A DNA stretch of 37,157 nt from contig CALGOA010000225.1 in assembly GCA_937958015.1 (NCBI GenBank), positions 1-37,157 on the forward strand, read 5' to 3'. Under the pieces are notes generated by a model, which was not told the origin of the DNA, did not search any database, and saw only the letters and a list, made by a program, of their open reading frames with translations. Of this stretch, positions 6,570-14,446 are shown one piece after another. The position numbers were made by a program, and so were the translations under genes. The number at the start of each line of letters is the position of its first letter. Within the stretch, counting starts at the first letter, position 1. This stretch comes from an uncultured Acidimicrobiales bacterium. GTDB taxonomy: Bacteria > Actinomycetota > Acidimicrobiia > Acidimicrobiales > SZUA-35.

Positions 6570-8984
6570 ATGACCCCATCCTCTGCTGCGTTAAAGCGGC
6601 AGGGCCAGCCTGATGTGCAAGTTGCGGCACTTGCCTTCTCGGTCTTTTTGACCTCTCTCGGCCTGTCGCTTTCGTGGAACTACTGGTTCAGTAGCCCCGT
6701 CATCCCGTCACCAGCGTGGGTCGTCGTGATCATCTCGGCCGGACTCGCCGTCGCGTACCTGACGAAGTTCGAGATCGCCTTCCGGGGTGAACGCATGGAA
6801 CTCACCTTCGCCGAGGTTCCCGCCGCATTCGCCCTGCTGTACCTGAGCCCGTGGTTGATGGGTGCCATCTGGGTCGCCGGGGCCGTTCTGAACACCGCCC
6901 GCCATCGGTCGGCCTGGTACAAGTTGGTCTTCAACGCGGCAACTCAGCTGTGTCGGGTTGGACTCGGTGTTCTCGTTCTGCGCAGCTTCGTCACGGTTCC
7001 GATCGGGGTCACCGATCTGTTCTTCATCGGCCTTTCGGTCGCGGTCGCCGAAGCCGCCAGCATGTCGCTACTGACCGTCTTCGTGCGATGGGTTTCGGGT
7101 CGGGGTATGTCCGACTCTCTACCGGACGTGGTTATCGCCTCGGGCCAGTCCGTCGTCGGGGCGGCATTGGGAACCCTGGGGGTGATGGCCGCTCTGCAGC
7201 ATCCGGTGTTGCTCGTACTTCCGGCGGTCGTCGTTGCCCTGATCGGCCAGTTCTCCCGCCAGCACATCGCCGACCGCCAGTCCTATCAAGATCTGCTCGA
7301 GGTCCATGGCTTCCTCGAAACGGTCTCGGGCCGGAACCCCACCAGGGTCACCAAGGACGGGCTCGACGAGCTTCGCCAGATCCTCCAGTGCCGGTGGGTG
7401 CTGATGTTCGCCTCGACCGGTGGACTTCTCGAACGTAGTGGTGATGTTCCCGACGATGTCCTGAAGGCGATCCAGACCGCGGACCTCACGCGTGGTTTCG
7501 TCGAGGCCAACGAAATGCTCCACGTCTCGCTGGCCAATGGCAAGTCGGTGCTGGCAAGCCGTCCCGCCGCCGGATTTGAGCGACGGGCCCAACGGTTGTT
7601 CAAAACCGCCGTCGACCTCCTGGCCAATGCCTCCGACCGGGCTGCGCTGCAGATCAAGCTCGACTACGACGCCACCCACGACCAGATGACCGGCCTGCTC
7701 GCCCGCAGTGGCTTCCTTCGAGCTGCAGACAACCACCTTCGCTCCCACGACGGAGCTGGGACGGTCGTGGTGATCGACCTCGCTCGTTTCACCGAGGTCA
7801 ACAACACGCTCGGCTTCAAAGCTGGTGACCTCCTCCTGCGCGAAACCGCCTCCCGGCTGGTGTCGGCGGTCGGCGAGAACCAGGTTCTGGCCCGCCTCGA
7901 ACGCAACTCGTTCGGGTTGTTTCTGAAGACAACCGATCGGGCCGAAGCTCTCACCGCGGCTACCCGAATCAGGGAAGCCCTGCACGGCACGATCGATCTG
8001 GAGGGTCTTGAGCTGTCGATGATGGTCCGGATCGGCATCTCGATCGGACCGGGTCACGGGTCATCGACCGAACAGCTCCTTCGCGCCGCCGACGTCGCTG
8101 CGGAGTTGGCGCGAGAAACCCAACCCGCCGTCGTTGTGTACCGCGCCGAGGCCGACGTGCACTCGGAAACGAAACTCGAACTTCTGCATCGGATGAAACG
8201 GGCCCTCGAGGCCGAGTCCTTCGAGGTGTGGTTCCAGCCAAAGACCGACACGATCTCGGGCCTTGTCGTTGGGGCCGAGGCCCTCCTGCGTTGGCAGGAC
8301 CATGATCGTTGGATCCCGCCCGACGAGTTCATCCCCGCAGCCGAGGCAGCCGGAATGATGAACGAACTCACCGATTTCGTCCTGCGTCGATCGTTGGCGG
8401 CCGCAGCGCAATGGGCTGACGCTGGCCACCAGATCGGCGTGGCGGTCAACCTGTCCCCCTCGTCGCTTGAAGATCCCGAACTGCCGCTACGGATCGCCGC
8501 TGAACTGCGCCGGTTCAACGTTTCGCCGCCGTTCCTGACCATCGAAATCACCGAATCGGTGCTGATGGGCCAGGGAGACACGGCGGCGGGCGGGCTGAAC
8601 CGTCTCCGGGATCTTGGGGTTCGACTCTCGGTGGACGACTTTGGAACCGGCTATTCGTCTTTGCGGTATCTGAAGGATCTCGACGTCGACGAGCTGAAGC
8701 TGGACCGCTCGTTCGTACAGGACCTGTCGGTGTCCGACCGCTCCGAAACGATCGCTCGGGCCGTCGTGGGACTGGGCCACAGCCTCGGTCTGCGAGTGGT
8801 CGCCGAGGGTGTCGAAACCCCATCCGCCCGTCAGATTCTTCAAGAGATGGGTTGTGACGTCCTGCAGGGGTACCTGATCGCTCGACCGATGCCGTTGGAC
8901 AACTTCGACACCTGGATCAACCGGTACGTGGCGTCGCTACGAACGCCGAAAACGAGAAGAGCCACCCACGCTGAGCGTGGATGA
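6570..8984 (+). CDS. Membrane GGDEF-EAL protein: degenerate GGDEF, intact EAL (c-di-GMP phosphodiesterase)
   Basis: This 804-residue protein has about seven hydrophobic helices (residues 18-230), a GAF-like or linker region (about 235-360), a GGDEF domain (about 368-520) and an EAL domain (about 545-790). The GGDEF signature is replaced by RLERNSFGLF near residue 442, so cyclase activity is unlikely. The domain may bind GTP or act as a regulator. The EAL domain keeps the catalytic set: AEALLRW (near 569), VNLSPSSL, IEITES, DDFGTGYSSL (near 688), ELKLDRSF, AEGVET (near 745) and QGYLIARP. The protein should therefore hydrolyse c-di-GMP at the inner membrane face. AAGGTAGGT before the ATG supports the start. 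The membrane module is not one I can name. It stands alone between the tRNA terminator and the MFS gene. Confidence 0.92.
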   Translation: MTPSSAALKRQGQPDVQVAALAFSVFLTSLGLSLSWNYWFSSPVIPSPAWVVVIISAGLAVAYLTKFEIAFRGERMELTFAEVPAAFALLYLSPWLMGAIWVAGAVLNTARHRSAWYKLVFNAATQLCRVGLGVLVLRSFVTVPIGVTDLFFIGLSVAVAEAASMSLLTVFVRWVSGRGMSDSLPDVVIASGQSVVGAALGTLGVMAALQHPVLLVLPAVVVALIGQFSRQHIADRQSYQDLLEVHGFLETVSGRNPTRVTKDGLDELRQILQCRWVLMFASTGGLLERSGDVPDDVLKAIQTADLTRGFVEANEMLHVSLANGKSVLASRPAAGFERRAQRLFKTAVDLLANASDRAALQIKLDYDATHDQMTGLLARSGFLRAADNHLRSHDGAGTVVVIDLARFTEVNNTLGFKAGDLLLRETASRLVSAVGENQVLARLERNSFGLFLKTTDRAEALTAATRIREALHGTIDLEGLELSMMVRIGISIGPGHGSSTEQLLRAADVAAELARETQPAVVVYRAEADVHSETKLELLHRMKRALEAESFEVWFQPKTDTISGLVVGAEALLRWQDHDRWIPPDEFIPAAEAAGMMNELTDFVLRRSLAAAAQWADAGHQIGVAVNLSPSSLEDPELPLRIAAELRRFNVSPPFLTIEITESVLMGQGDTAAGGLNRLRDLGVRLSVDDFGTGYSSLRYLKDLDVDELKLDRSFVQDLSVSDRSETIARAVVGLGHSLGLRVVAEGVETPSARQILQEMGCDVLQGYLIARPMPLDNFDTWINRYVASLRTPKTRRATHAERG

Positions 8985-9034
8985 CTCATCCCGTTGTTTA
9001 TCGATTATTGCTTACAGCCAACTGCCTGAACGCA

Positions 9035-9051
9035 TTTGAACTCCCTTCAAA
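9035..9051. repeat. Short inverted repeat in the convergent 149-bp gap
   Basis: TTTGAA-CTCCC-TTCAAA lies in the AT-richer gap between the GGDEF-EAL gene and the MFS gene (8985-9133). No T-tract follows on either strand, so it is not a clear terminator. The rest of the gap shows nothing I can name. Confidence 0.3.
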
Positions 9052-9133
9052 GTCAGCATTGCCGCCTTCACACTGTCTAGCCGATTAGGTCGTATGGACC
9101 ACAAGACCAAGGCGAATTTGCCTGAGGCTTTTC

Positions 9134-10318
9134 CTAGGAATGCCGCGCTGCGTGGTATTTCGAGTACGCAGCGCCACCGAAACACGCCAGCGCTACCACA
9201 AACGCGCAGATGACACTGGCCGTGCGGACGCCGATGAGGTCCGATGCGACACCTCCGACGAGCGACCCGGCCGAGAGCGAGATGAAGATCGCTCCCTGAA
9301 TGACCGAGAACACGCTCGCCCGTTCCTCGCTGGGGAGTCGTCGGCCCACGACGATGTTGGCGACGGTGGAGGCACCGAATGCCGCCCCGACGCCGCCGTA
9401 CCCGATAAAGGAGATGACGTCGGCACCGCCGGCCGAAAAGGCCGCTACCGAAGCGATCGCCGCAATGGCGCCAGCCCCGAACCCCATCACGAGCAACGTC
9501 TCATCCGATGGTTTGGTGGGGATCACCAGAACCGTCAGAAGTGTGACCAGAGGGATCATTGCGATCATGACGCCAATCCAACCCTCGCTGAGGCCCACGA
9601 AGCGTCCGTAGACGGGGGCCTGGGTCTCGATCGCCATGGCGGCCACGATCAACAGAGCGGTCGCCAGCACTGCTGCGGCGGACAGATGGTCGCGTTCGAA
9701 GTATCGGCGAGCGGCGGCGAAGGATCCGGATCGTTCGGTTCGGATCGTCTGGCCGCTTGAGGAGATGCCAGCGATCAACAACCCGGAGAGCACGAAGGTC
9801 CCGGCGTTGATCCCGAGGGTCCCGGCAGAACCGACCGTTGCCACCAGCACGCCACCGACGGCCCAGCCGACCAGTGTCGCCGCCTGGTTTGCCGACTGGA
9901 TCAGTTTGACCGCGGCGGGATAGTCCTCCTCGGAAGTGGCGTCCACGATCAACGCCGATCGGTTCGACTCCCAGACCGGGTCGATGAGTGCGATCACCGC
10001 AACCATCGACAGCAACAACCACACCGGTATTCGGCCCGCTCCAAGAGCGAGCAGGCCGTAGAGGCCAGCGCGACCGAGCTCGCACCCGACCAGCAATCGG
10101 ATCCGGTCCATGCGATCGCCGAACCCGGCCAACCACTGCCCCGGCCCCAACCACGGCAGAACGAACAACGCACCCGCAACACCGACACCCGAGGCGAGGC
10201 CGGTCTCGTCGAGAACGATGAAGGCGATGGCCAGACGGGCGGACCAATCGCCGATCTGTGAGACCACCGCAGCGGCTGCGATACGCCGAACCGCAGCGTT
10301 GCGAAGGACCTGGAGCAT
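9134..10318 (-). CDS. MFS transporter
   Basis: This 394-residue polytopic protein has about 12 hydrophobic helices. The loop after helix 2 carries a variant of the MFS motif A (GFGDRMDRIRLL, residues about 65-76). The general shape resembles the MFS_3/EntS-like exporters often annotated as drug or siderophore exporters, and the region around DPVWESNRSALI fits that family. The substrate is unknown. Its start lies 1 bp after the stop of the small zinc-ribbon membrane protein, so the two are probably one transcript. Alternative substrates such as lipids cannot be excluded. Confidence 0.85.
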   Translation of the reverse strand: MLQVLRNAAVRRIAAAAVVSQIGDWSARLAIAFIVLDETGLASGVGVAGALFVLPWLGPGQWLAGFGDRMDRIRLLVGCELGRAGLYGLLALGAGRIPVWLLLSMVAVIALIDPVWESNRSALIVDATSEEDYPAAVKLIQSANQAATLVGWAVGGVLVATVGSAGTLGINAGTFVLSGLLIAGISSSGQTIRTERSGSFAAARRYFERDHLSAAAVLATALLIVAAMAIETQAPVYGRFVGLSEGWIGVMIAMIPLVTLLTVLVIPTKPSDETLLVMGFGAGAIAAIASVAAFSAGGADVISFIGYGGVGAAFGASTVANIVVGRRLPSEERASVFSVIQGAIFISLSAGSLVGGVASDLIGVRTASVICAFVVALACFGGAAYSKYHAARHS

Positions 10319-10319
10319 G

Positions 10320-10544
10320 TCAGACCGCGTTGATCACCCAGAGGACACCCTCTACCGCTCGCCAACCGAGGTAGGCGGCAAGTGCGATGACCATCAACCA
10401 AAAATGCCACGGAGCGCGGTTTCCGACCGCTACTTTGAGATCTTCCGAATCCACTGCGTTTTCGCAGGTGGAACAGGATCCGTCGGCCTGAAGTGCCGTA
10501 GGTGCGCGGTATTCGTCACACGTATCACACCAAGGCACGTCCAC
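10320..10544 (-). CDS. Small zinc-ribbon membrane protein
   Basis: This 74-residue protein has a zinc-ribbon-like pair of motifs (C6-x2-C9 and C24-x2-C27) and one hydrophobic helix (residues about 47-68, FWLMVIALAAYLGWRAVEGVLWVI). It starts at GTG with no obvious ribosome binding site. It is divergent from the SpoIIE-type phosphatase (55-bp gap) and precedes the MFS gene on the same strand. I do not recognise a named family. It may anchor or assist the transporter, but only the position suggests this. Confidence 0.72.
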   Translation of the reverse strand: MDVPWCDTCDEYRAPTALQADGSCSTCENAVDSEDLKVAVGNRAPWHFWLMVIALAAYLGWRAVEGVLWVINAV

Positions 10545-10587
10545 AGTATGGCGTCGGGTTTCTCAGACGGGGACGGTTTCGACCGAC

Positions 10588-10593
10588 TAGCCT
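10588..10593 (+). promoter_or_regulatory. -10 box of a probable leaderless start
   Basis: TAGCCT is followed by exactly 6 bases and the ATG at 10600. No Shine-Dalgarno sequence is present. I see no good -35. Confidence 0.42.
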
Positions 10594-10599
10594 TAGTGT

Positions 10600-11679
10600 A
10601 TGGAACGCGTGGTGCCTCTTACGGGCGCCCTGATCTGCGGAGTCGCCGCAGTCTTTTGGATCAGGGCCGCTCGAAGCCGCCGCCAGTTGGCCGATCGTTT
10701 GGCAACTGAGGGTGCAGAGTCTGATCTTTGGCGTCTGGCCGACGCCGACTATCGCCGCGATATCGAACGAGGCCTCATCGCCATCGCTACCGGTGCCCTC
10801 CTGGGTTTCTATGCAGTCGTGGGAATTCAGTTCTGGGCCGGCATTCTCAGCGGTGTTCTCGCGGTGCCGTCGATTCGAACGATCCTGCAGCGCAGCAAGA
10901 TCAACGAGGTGAGCCGCATCGCAGCCGATCGGTTCGAGATCGAGAAGCGGGCCCGGGAAGTCACCCAACAGGCCAACCTCGCCCCCTACCACTGGGCCGC
11001 CCGGCTCGCTCCGAACAACCTGCCCGAACTTGCGGGTTTCGAGATCGGTCAGGAATACAACCCCGGCGCCGGTGCGTTGGCCGGCGACTTCTTCGACGTC
11101 TTCCGGGTCGACAAGGATCGGGTTGCCGCCATCATCGGCGACGTGACCGGTCACGGCATCGAACCCTCGATCACCGCTCTCCAGGCCAAGTACCTGCTTC
11201 GGACCTTCCTGATGCAGTTCCGGGATCCGGGCCAGGCGGTCGAGCAGTTGAATACTCAGATGTCGGTCCTTGAACGCGGCGAAGAGTTCATCTCACTCTG
11301 TGTTCTCGTCTTCGATGTCGAAGCCGAGTCACTGCGGTACGCAAGCGCCGGCCATCCGGCCGCATTCGTTTGGCACCACAAGGAAGTCCGCCCGCTGGGC
11401 GCGACCGGTCCCCTCCTGATGCTGGATCCCAAAGCGGTCTACCACTCGCGCGAGGTGCAGTGGAACTCCGAAGACGTCGCGGTGCTCTACACCGACGGGT
11501 TGGCCGAGGCCCGCCGCGATGGTGTGTTGTTCGGCGAGGACGGGGTTGCGTCCATCATCCGCCGGGATCCCACCGCAGGTGTCGACGTGCTGGCGAAGTC
11601 ATTGATGGAAGCCGCCCGAGACTTCAGCGATGGACCCATCACCGACGATGTGGCCATCCTGGTCATCCGCCATACCTGA
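10600..11679 (+). CDS. Membrane-anchored SpoIIE/RsbU-type PP2C phosphatase
   Basis: This 359-residue protein has a first hydrophobic segment at residues 5-22 and a hydrophobic hairpin at about 60-92, then a cytoplasmic PP2C domain (about 145-358). The metal-binding motifs are intact: AGDFFD (161-166), GDVTGHG (from 180), YASAGHPAAF, VLYTDGLAEAR and ITDDVAILVIR. Such phosphatases dephosphorylate anti-anti-sigma factors (STAS domain) or other Ser/Thr-phosphorylated partners. No STAS, anti-sigma or sigma gene lies nearby, so the partner is encoded elsewhere. The short membrane region and absent sensor domain suggest that it senses membrane state or binds a partner. The start appears leaderless. 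It is convergent with der (9-bp gap). Confidence 0.92.
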   Translation: MERVVPLTGALICGVAAVFWIRAARSRRQLADRLATEGAESDLWRLADADYRRDIERGLIAIATGALLGFYAVVGIQFWAGILSGVLAVPSIRTILQRSKINEVSRIAADRFEIEKRAREVTQQANLAPYHWAARLAPNNLPELAGFEIGQEYNPGAGALAGDFFDVFRVDKDRVAAIIGDVTGHGIEPSITALQAKYLLRTFLMQFRDPGQAVEQLNTQMSVLERGEEFISLCVLVFDVEAESLRYASAGHPAAFVWHHKEVRPLGATGPLLMLDPKAVYHSREVQWNSEDVAVLYTDGLAEARRDGVLFGEDGVASIIRRDPTAGVDVLAKSLMEAARDFSDGPITDDVAILVIRHT

Positions 11680-11688
11680 GACGGGCGC

Positions 11689-12990
11689 CTAACGCTGACG
11701 GACCCGTAGTTTGATGGGGGTCCCAGCCAGGCCGAACGTATCCCTCAACTGGTTCTCGATATACCGGAGGTAGGGATCGGGGATCGCTCGGTTGGTGAAG
11801 AGCGTGAAGGTTGGCGGGTCGGTTGCGCCCTGCGTGGCGTAGAGGATGCGGGCGCCGTTGGGCGGTGCGTGGGCCACCTGCGCGTCACGGATGACGTCGT
11901 TCACCTTCTTGGTGGGAACCCGGGTCTGGTACGCGCCGATGGCATCGCGCAGCGACGGCAACAGTTTGTTGATTCCTGCACCCGACAACGCCGACGTCCG
12001 GTGGACGGGAACCTCGGGCAGAAACGCGAGCTTCCGCTCGAGTTGGGCTGCGATCTGATGTTTCAGCTCGGTATCGGCCACGTCCCACTTGTTCAAGACA
12101 ACCACAATCGGGCAGCCGGCCGCATCGACCCGTTCGGCCAGACGCTGATCCTGATGGGTGATCCCCTCGGATCCATCGATCACCAGAAGCGCGACATCAG
12201 CTTTGTCGACCGCAGCGAGCGCCCGCACCACCGAGTAGTACTCGGTGTCTTCGTCTATTCGCGAGCGGCGTCGCATCCCGGCGGTGTCGAGGAAACGAAT
12301 CGGACCGTGTTCGGTCTGCACGACCGTGTCGACGGTGTCTCGAGTGGTGCCGGGCATGTCGTGGGTGACGCTGCGTTCGTCGCCGATGAGTTTGTTGAAC
12401 AACGTGGACTTGCCCACGTTGGGACGGCCGACGAGCGCAATGCCGAAGATGCGTTCCTCTTCGACGTCTTCTTCTTCGTCGTCGGGTTCAGGATCGGGAA
12501 GTTCGGCGGTGATGGCGTCGAGCAGGTCGCCCACTCCCCTGCCGTGCAGGGCGGAAACACCGTATGGCTGACCAAAACCCAGCGACATGAGCTCCCAGAG
12601 ATCGTCGCCATGTTTCATGTCGTCAACCTTGTTCGCCACGACGAACACCGGCCGGTCGAGCCTTCGAATGAATCGCACGAAGTGTTCGTCCTCATCGGTG
12701 ACGCCCACCGTGGCATCCACCACAAGCAGCACCACCGACGCGTCCTGAATCGCCGCTTCGGACTGGGCCGACACCTTCATGTCGATAGCCGAACCGCCGG
12801 TGAGCCAACCGCCGGTGTCGATCAGGTCGAACTCGACTCCCTGCCACTCGGCGGCAACCGATTTGCGATCCCGGGTAACGCCGGGTTTCTCTTCCACGAT
12901 CGCCTCTCGACGACCGAGGATCCGGTTCATGAGGGTCGACTTGCCGACGTTTGGTCGGCCCGCAATAACAACCTGGGGGCGGGTACTCAC
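11689..12990 (-). CDS. der: Ribosome assembly GTPase Der (EngA)
   Basis: This 433-residue protein carries two tandem GTPase domains and a C-terminal KH-like domain. The first domain has GRPNVGKS (11-18), a PGVTRD switch, DTGG and NKVD. The second has GRPNVGKS near residue 188, MPGTTRD, DTAG and NKWD. The domains are joined by an acidic linker (DPEPDDEEEDVEEE). The KH-like end runs from about 350 (TPIKLRVRQR at the C-terminus). Der is essential for 50S subunit maturation. Its start overlaps the DUF512 stop by 4 bp. In M. tuberculosis der follows cmk, whereas here cmk is about 12 kb away in a different operon. Confidence 0.97.
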   Translation of the reverse strand: MSTRPQVVIAGRPNVGKSTLMNRILGRREAIVEEKPGVTRDRKSVAAEWQGVEFDLIDTGGWLTGGSAIDMKVSAQSEAAIQDASVVLLVVDATVGVTDEDEHFVRFIRRLDRPVFVVANKVDDMKHGDDLWELMSLGFGQPYGVSALHGRGVGDLLDAITAELPDPEPDDEEEDVEEERIFGIALVGRPNVGKSTLFNKLIGDERSVTHDMPGTTRDTVDTVVQTEHGPIRFLDTAGMRRRSRIDEDTEYYSVVRALAAVDKADVALLVIDGSEGITHQDQRLAERVDAAGCPIVVVLNKWDVADTELKHQIAAQLERKLAFLPEVPVHRTSALSGAGINKLLPSLRDAIGAYQTRVPTKKVNDVIRDAQVAHAPPNGARILYATQGATDPPTFTLFTNRAIPDPYLRYIENQLRDTFGLAGTPIKLRVRQR

Positions 12991-14423
12991 GGCTGCATCA
13001 CCACGGTTCGTTGGGAGGATCCGGCTAGTGCCTCGCGCAGCGCGATCCCGTTGGTTGGAATGATCTCGACCGGATGAGGCAGGTCTTCGGGCCCCAGCCC
13101 ATCGAGAAAGACGCCGTTGGAAAGGCAGACGTCGGGTAGAAGATAGCGATCACCAGCGGGTTCGGCCGCCAATGTGCGTTGGAGGTCCTCGCCGACCATG
13201 AGTCCGGTGACGCCGATGTTGCCGCCGAAGAACTGATTCTCGACAACGACGATTCTGGCGTTGGGTTGGGTGTCCACGTGCGGACGGATCACCTGTGCTC
13301 CATAGGAGGATGTGAGCACTGCGATCGATTGCTCTGGGGGCGTTGCCCGTCGGGTGGCACCGAGGGTGACAGCGGTGGCGCCGACCTCCTGGTCCCCGGA
13401 TAGTCGTGGGGCCCGGTACTGCAGCGCAGGTGCTCCATCGACCCACGCAAAGAACCCCGGCTGCGTTCCGGTCGGTGTTGCGACCTCGCCGTCGAATTCC
13501 CGCTGGAATGTCCGTGCCATTCCAATGCCGTCCTCGTGCAGGTCGAACCCCTCGTACACCGGGGTGTCGGGAAACGGCTGTCCGGCTAGCAGGTAATACT
13601 CATCGGCACAGAAAACCAGGCGCCGGCCGAGGACCTTCAGGAAACGTTGCTGCCACGCTTCGACCGTGGCGACGACCTGTTGGGCCTCCGCCTCGGTGTG
13701 AAATCGCATGCTCTCCTCGTGGGAAAACTTGGACACGCCGAGCGGCACGATCGCGACCGACTCAAGCCGGTCGTATCGATCCATGATCCCCCGCATGGTG
13801 CGCTCCAGTTCGGCTCCGTCGTTGACGCCGGGACATACGACGACCTGACCATGAACTTCGATGTCATTGTCCAGAAGGGCGTCCAACCAGCGAAGGCTCA
13901 TGGCGCCCCGCCGGTTGCGCAACATCTTCGAACGGGCATCGGGGTCGGTTGCGTGAATGCTGACGTACAGCGGCGACAGCCGCTCTGTAATCACGCGTTC
14001 GAGGTCGGCCTCGGTGAAGCGGGTGAGCGTGGTGAAGTTGCCGTACAGAAAGCTGAGCCGGTAGTCGTCGTCCTTCAGGTACAGAGACTTCCGCATATTC
14101 GGGGGCAGCTGATAGATGAAACAGAACGAACAGTGGTTGTCACAGGTTCGCACCTGATCGAAGACGGCGCTCTGCACTTCGATACCCAGCGGCGCACCGG
14201 CTGTTTTCGCAATTGAGAAATTGCGTTCGAGACCGCCGCGATCAACCTCGAGCTCGACGTCGGGTTCGTCGACAAGCGTCTGGTATTGAATGACGTCACG
14301 GAGACGTTCGCCGTTGATCGACCGAACGACGTCGCCGACGATCACGCCCGCCAGGTCGGCCGGCGAGTCGGGGGTCACCGCCACCACGATGGGCGCGTCG
14401 GCGCTCGTAGCGGTCGGAGTCAT
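12987..14423 (-). CDS. PDZ-radical SAM DUF512 protein
   Basis: This 478-residue protein begins with a PDZ-like domain (residues 8-75, VTPDSPADLAGVIVGDVVRSINGERL). A radical SAM-like region follows with the cysteine motif C94-x3-C98-x2-C101 (TCDNHCSFCF), then SFLYGNFTTLTRF, and the DUF512 domain fills the C-terminal half. This family of Fe-S oxidoreductases is of unknown function and is often encoded next to der, as here, where the two genes overlap by 4 bp. A role in ribosome- or tRNA-linked modification has been guessed but not shown. TAGACT, 6 bases, then ATG suggests a leaderless start inside the gap after the upstream GGDEF-EAL gene. Confidence 0.9.
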   Translation of the reverse strand: MTPTATSADAPIVVAVTPDSPADLAGVIVGDVVRSINGERLRDVIQYQTLVDEPDVELEVDRGGLERNFSIAKTAGAPLGIEVQSAVFDQVRTCDNHCSFCFIYQLPPNMRKSLYLKDDDYRLSFLYGNFTTLTRFTEADLERVITERLSPLYVSIHATDPDARSKMLRNRRGAMSLRWLDALLDNDIEVHGQVVVCPGVNDGAELERTMRGIMDRYDRLESVAIVPLGVSKFSHEESMRFHTEAEAQQVVATVEAWQQRFLKVLGRRLVFCADEYYLLAGQPFPDTPVYEGFDLHEDGIGMARTFQREFDGEVATPTGTQPGFFAWVDGAPALQYRAPRLSGDQEVGATAVTLGATRRATPPEQSIAVLTSSYGAQVIRPHVDTQPNARIVVVENQFFGGNIGVTGLMVGEDLQRTLAAEPAGDRYLLPDVCLSNGVFLDGLGPEDLPHPVEIIPTNGIALREALAGSSQRTVVMQP

Positions 14424-14429
14424 CCGCTT

Positions 14430-14435
14430 AGTCTA
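14430..14435 (-). promoter_or_regulatory. -10 box of a probable leaderless DUF512-der message
   Basis: TAGACT on the minus strand is followed by 6 bases and the ATG at 14423. It lies in the 23-bp gap after the upstream gene. The -35 is weak. Confidence 0.38.
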
Positions 14436-14446
14436 CGAGCGGCAGG

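Noticed and set aside
9131-9140. TTCCTAGGAA palindrome
   Set aside because: It overlaps the MFS stop codon, has no partner motif, and a 10-bp palindrome can occur by chance.
9094-9213. Short plus-strand open frame starting MDHKTKANLPEAF
   Set aside because: It has no clear promoter or ribosome binding site, and runs into the 3' end of the opposite MFS gene.
11869-13077. Plus-strand open frame of about 402 codons
   Set aside because: Opposite der, which has all its GTPase motifs.
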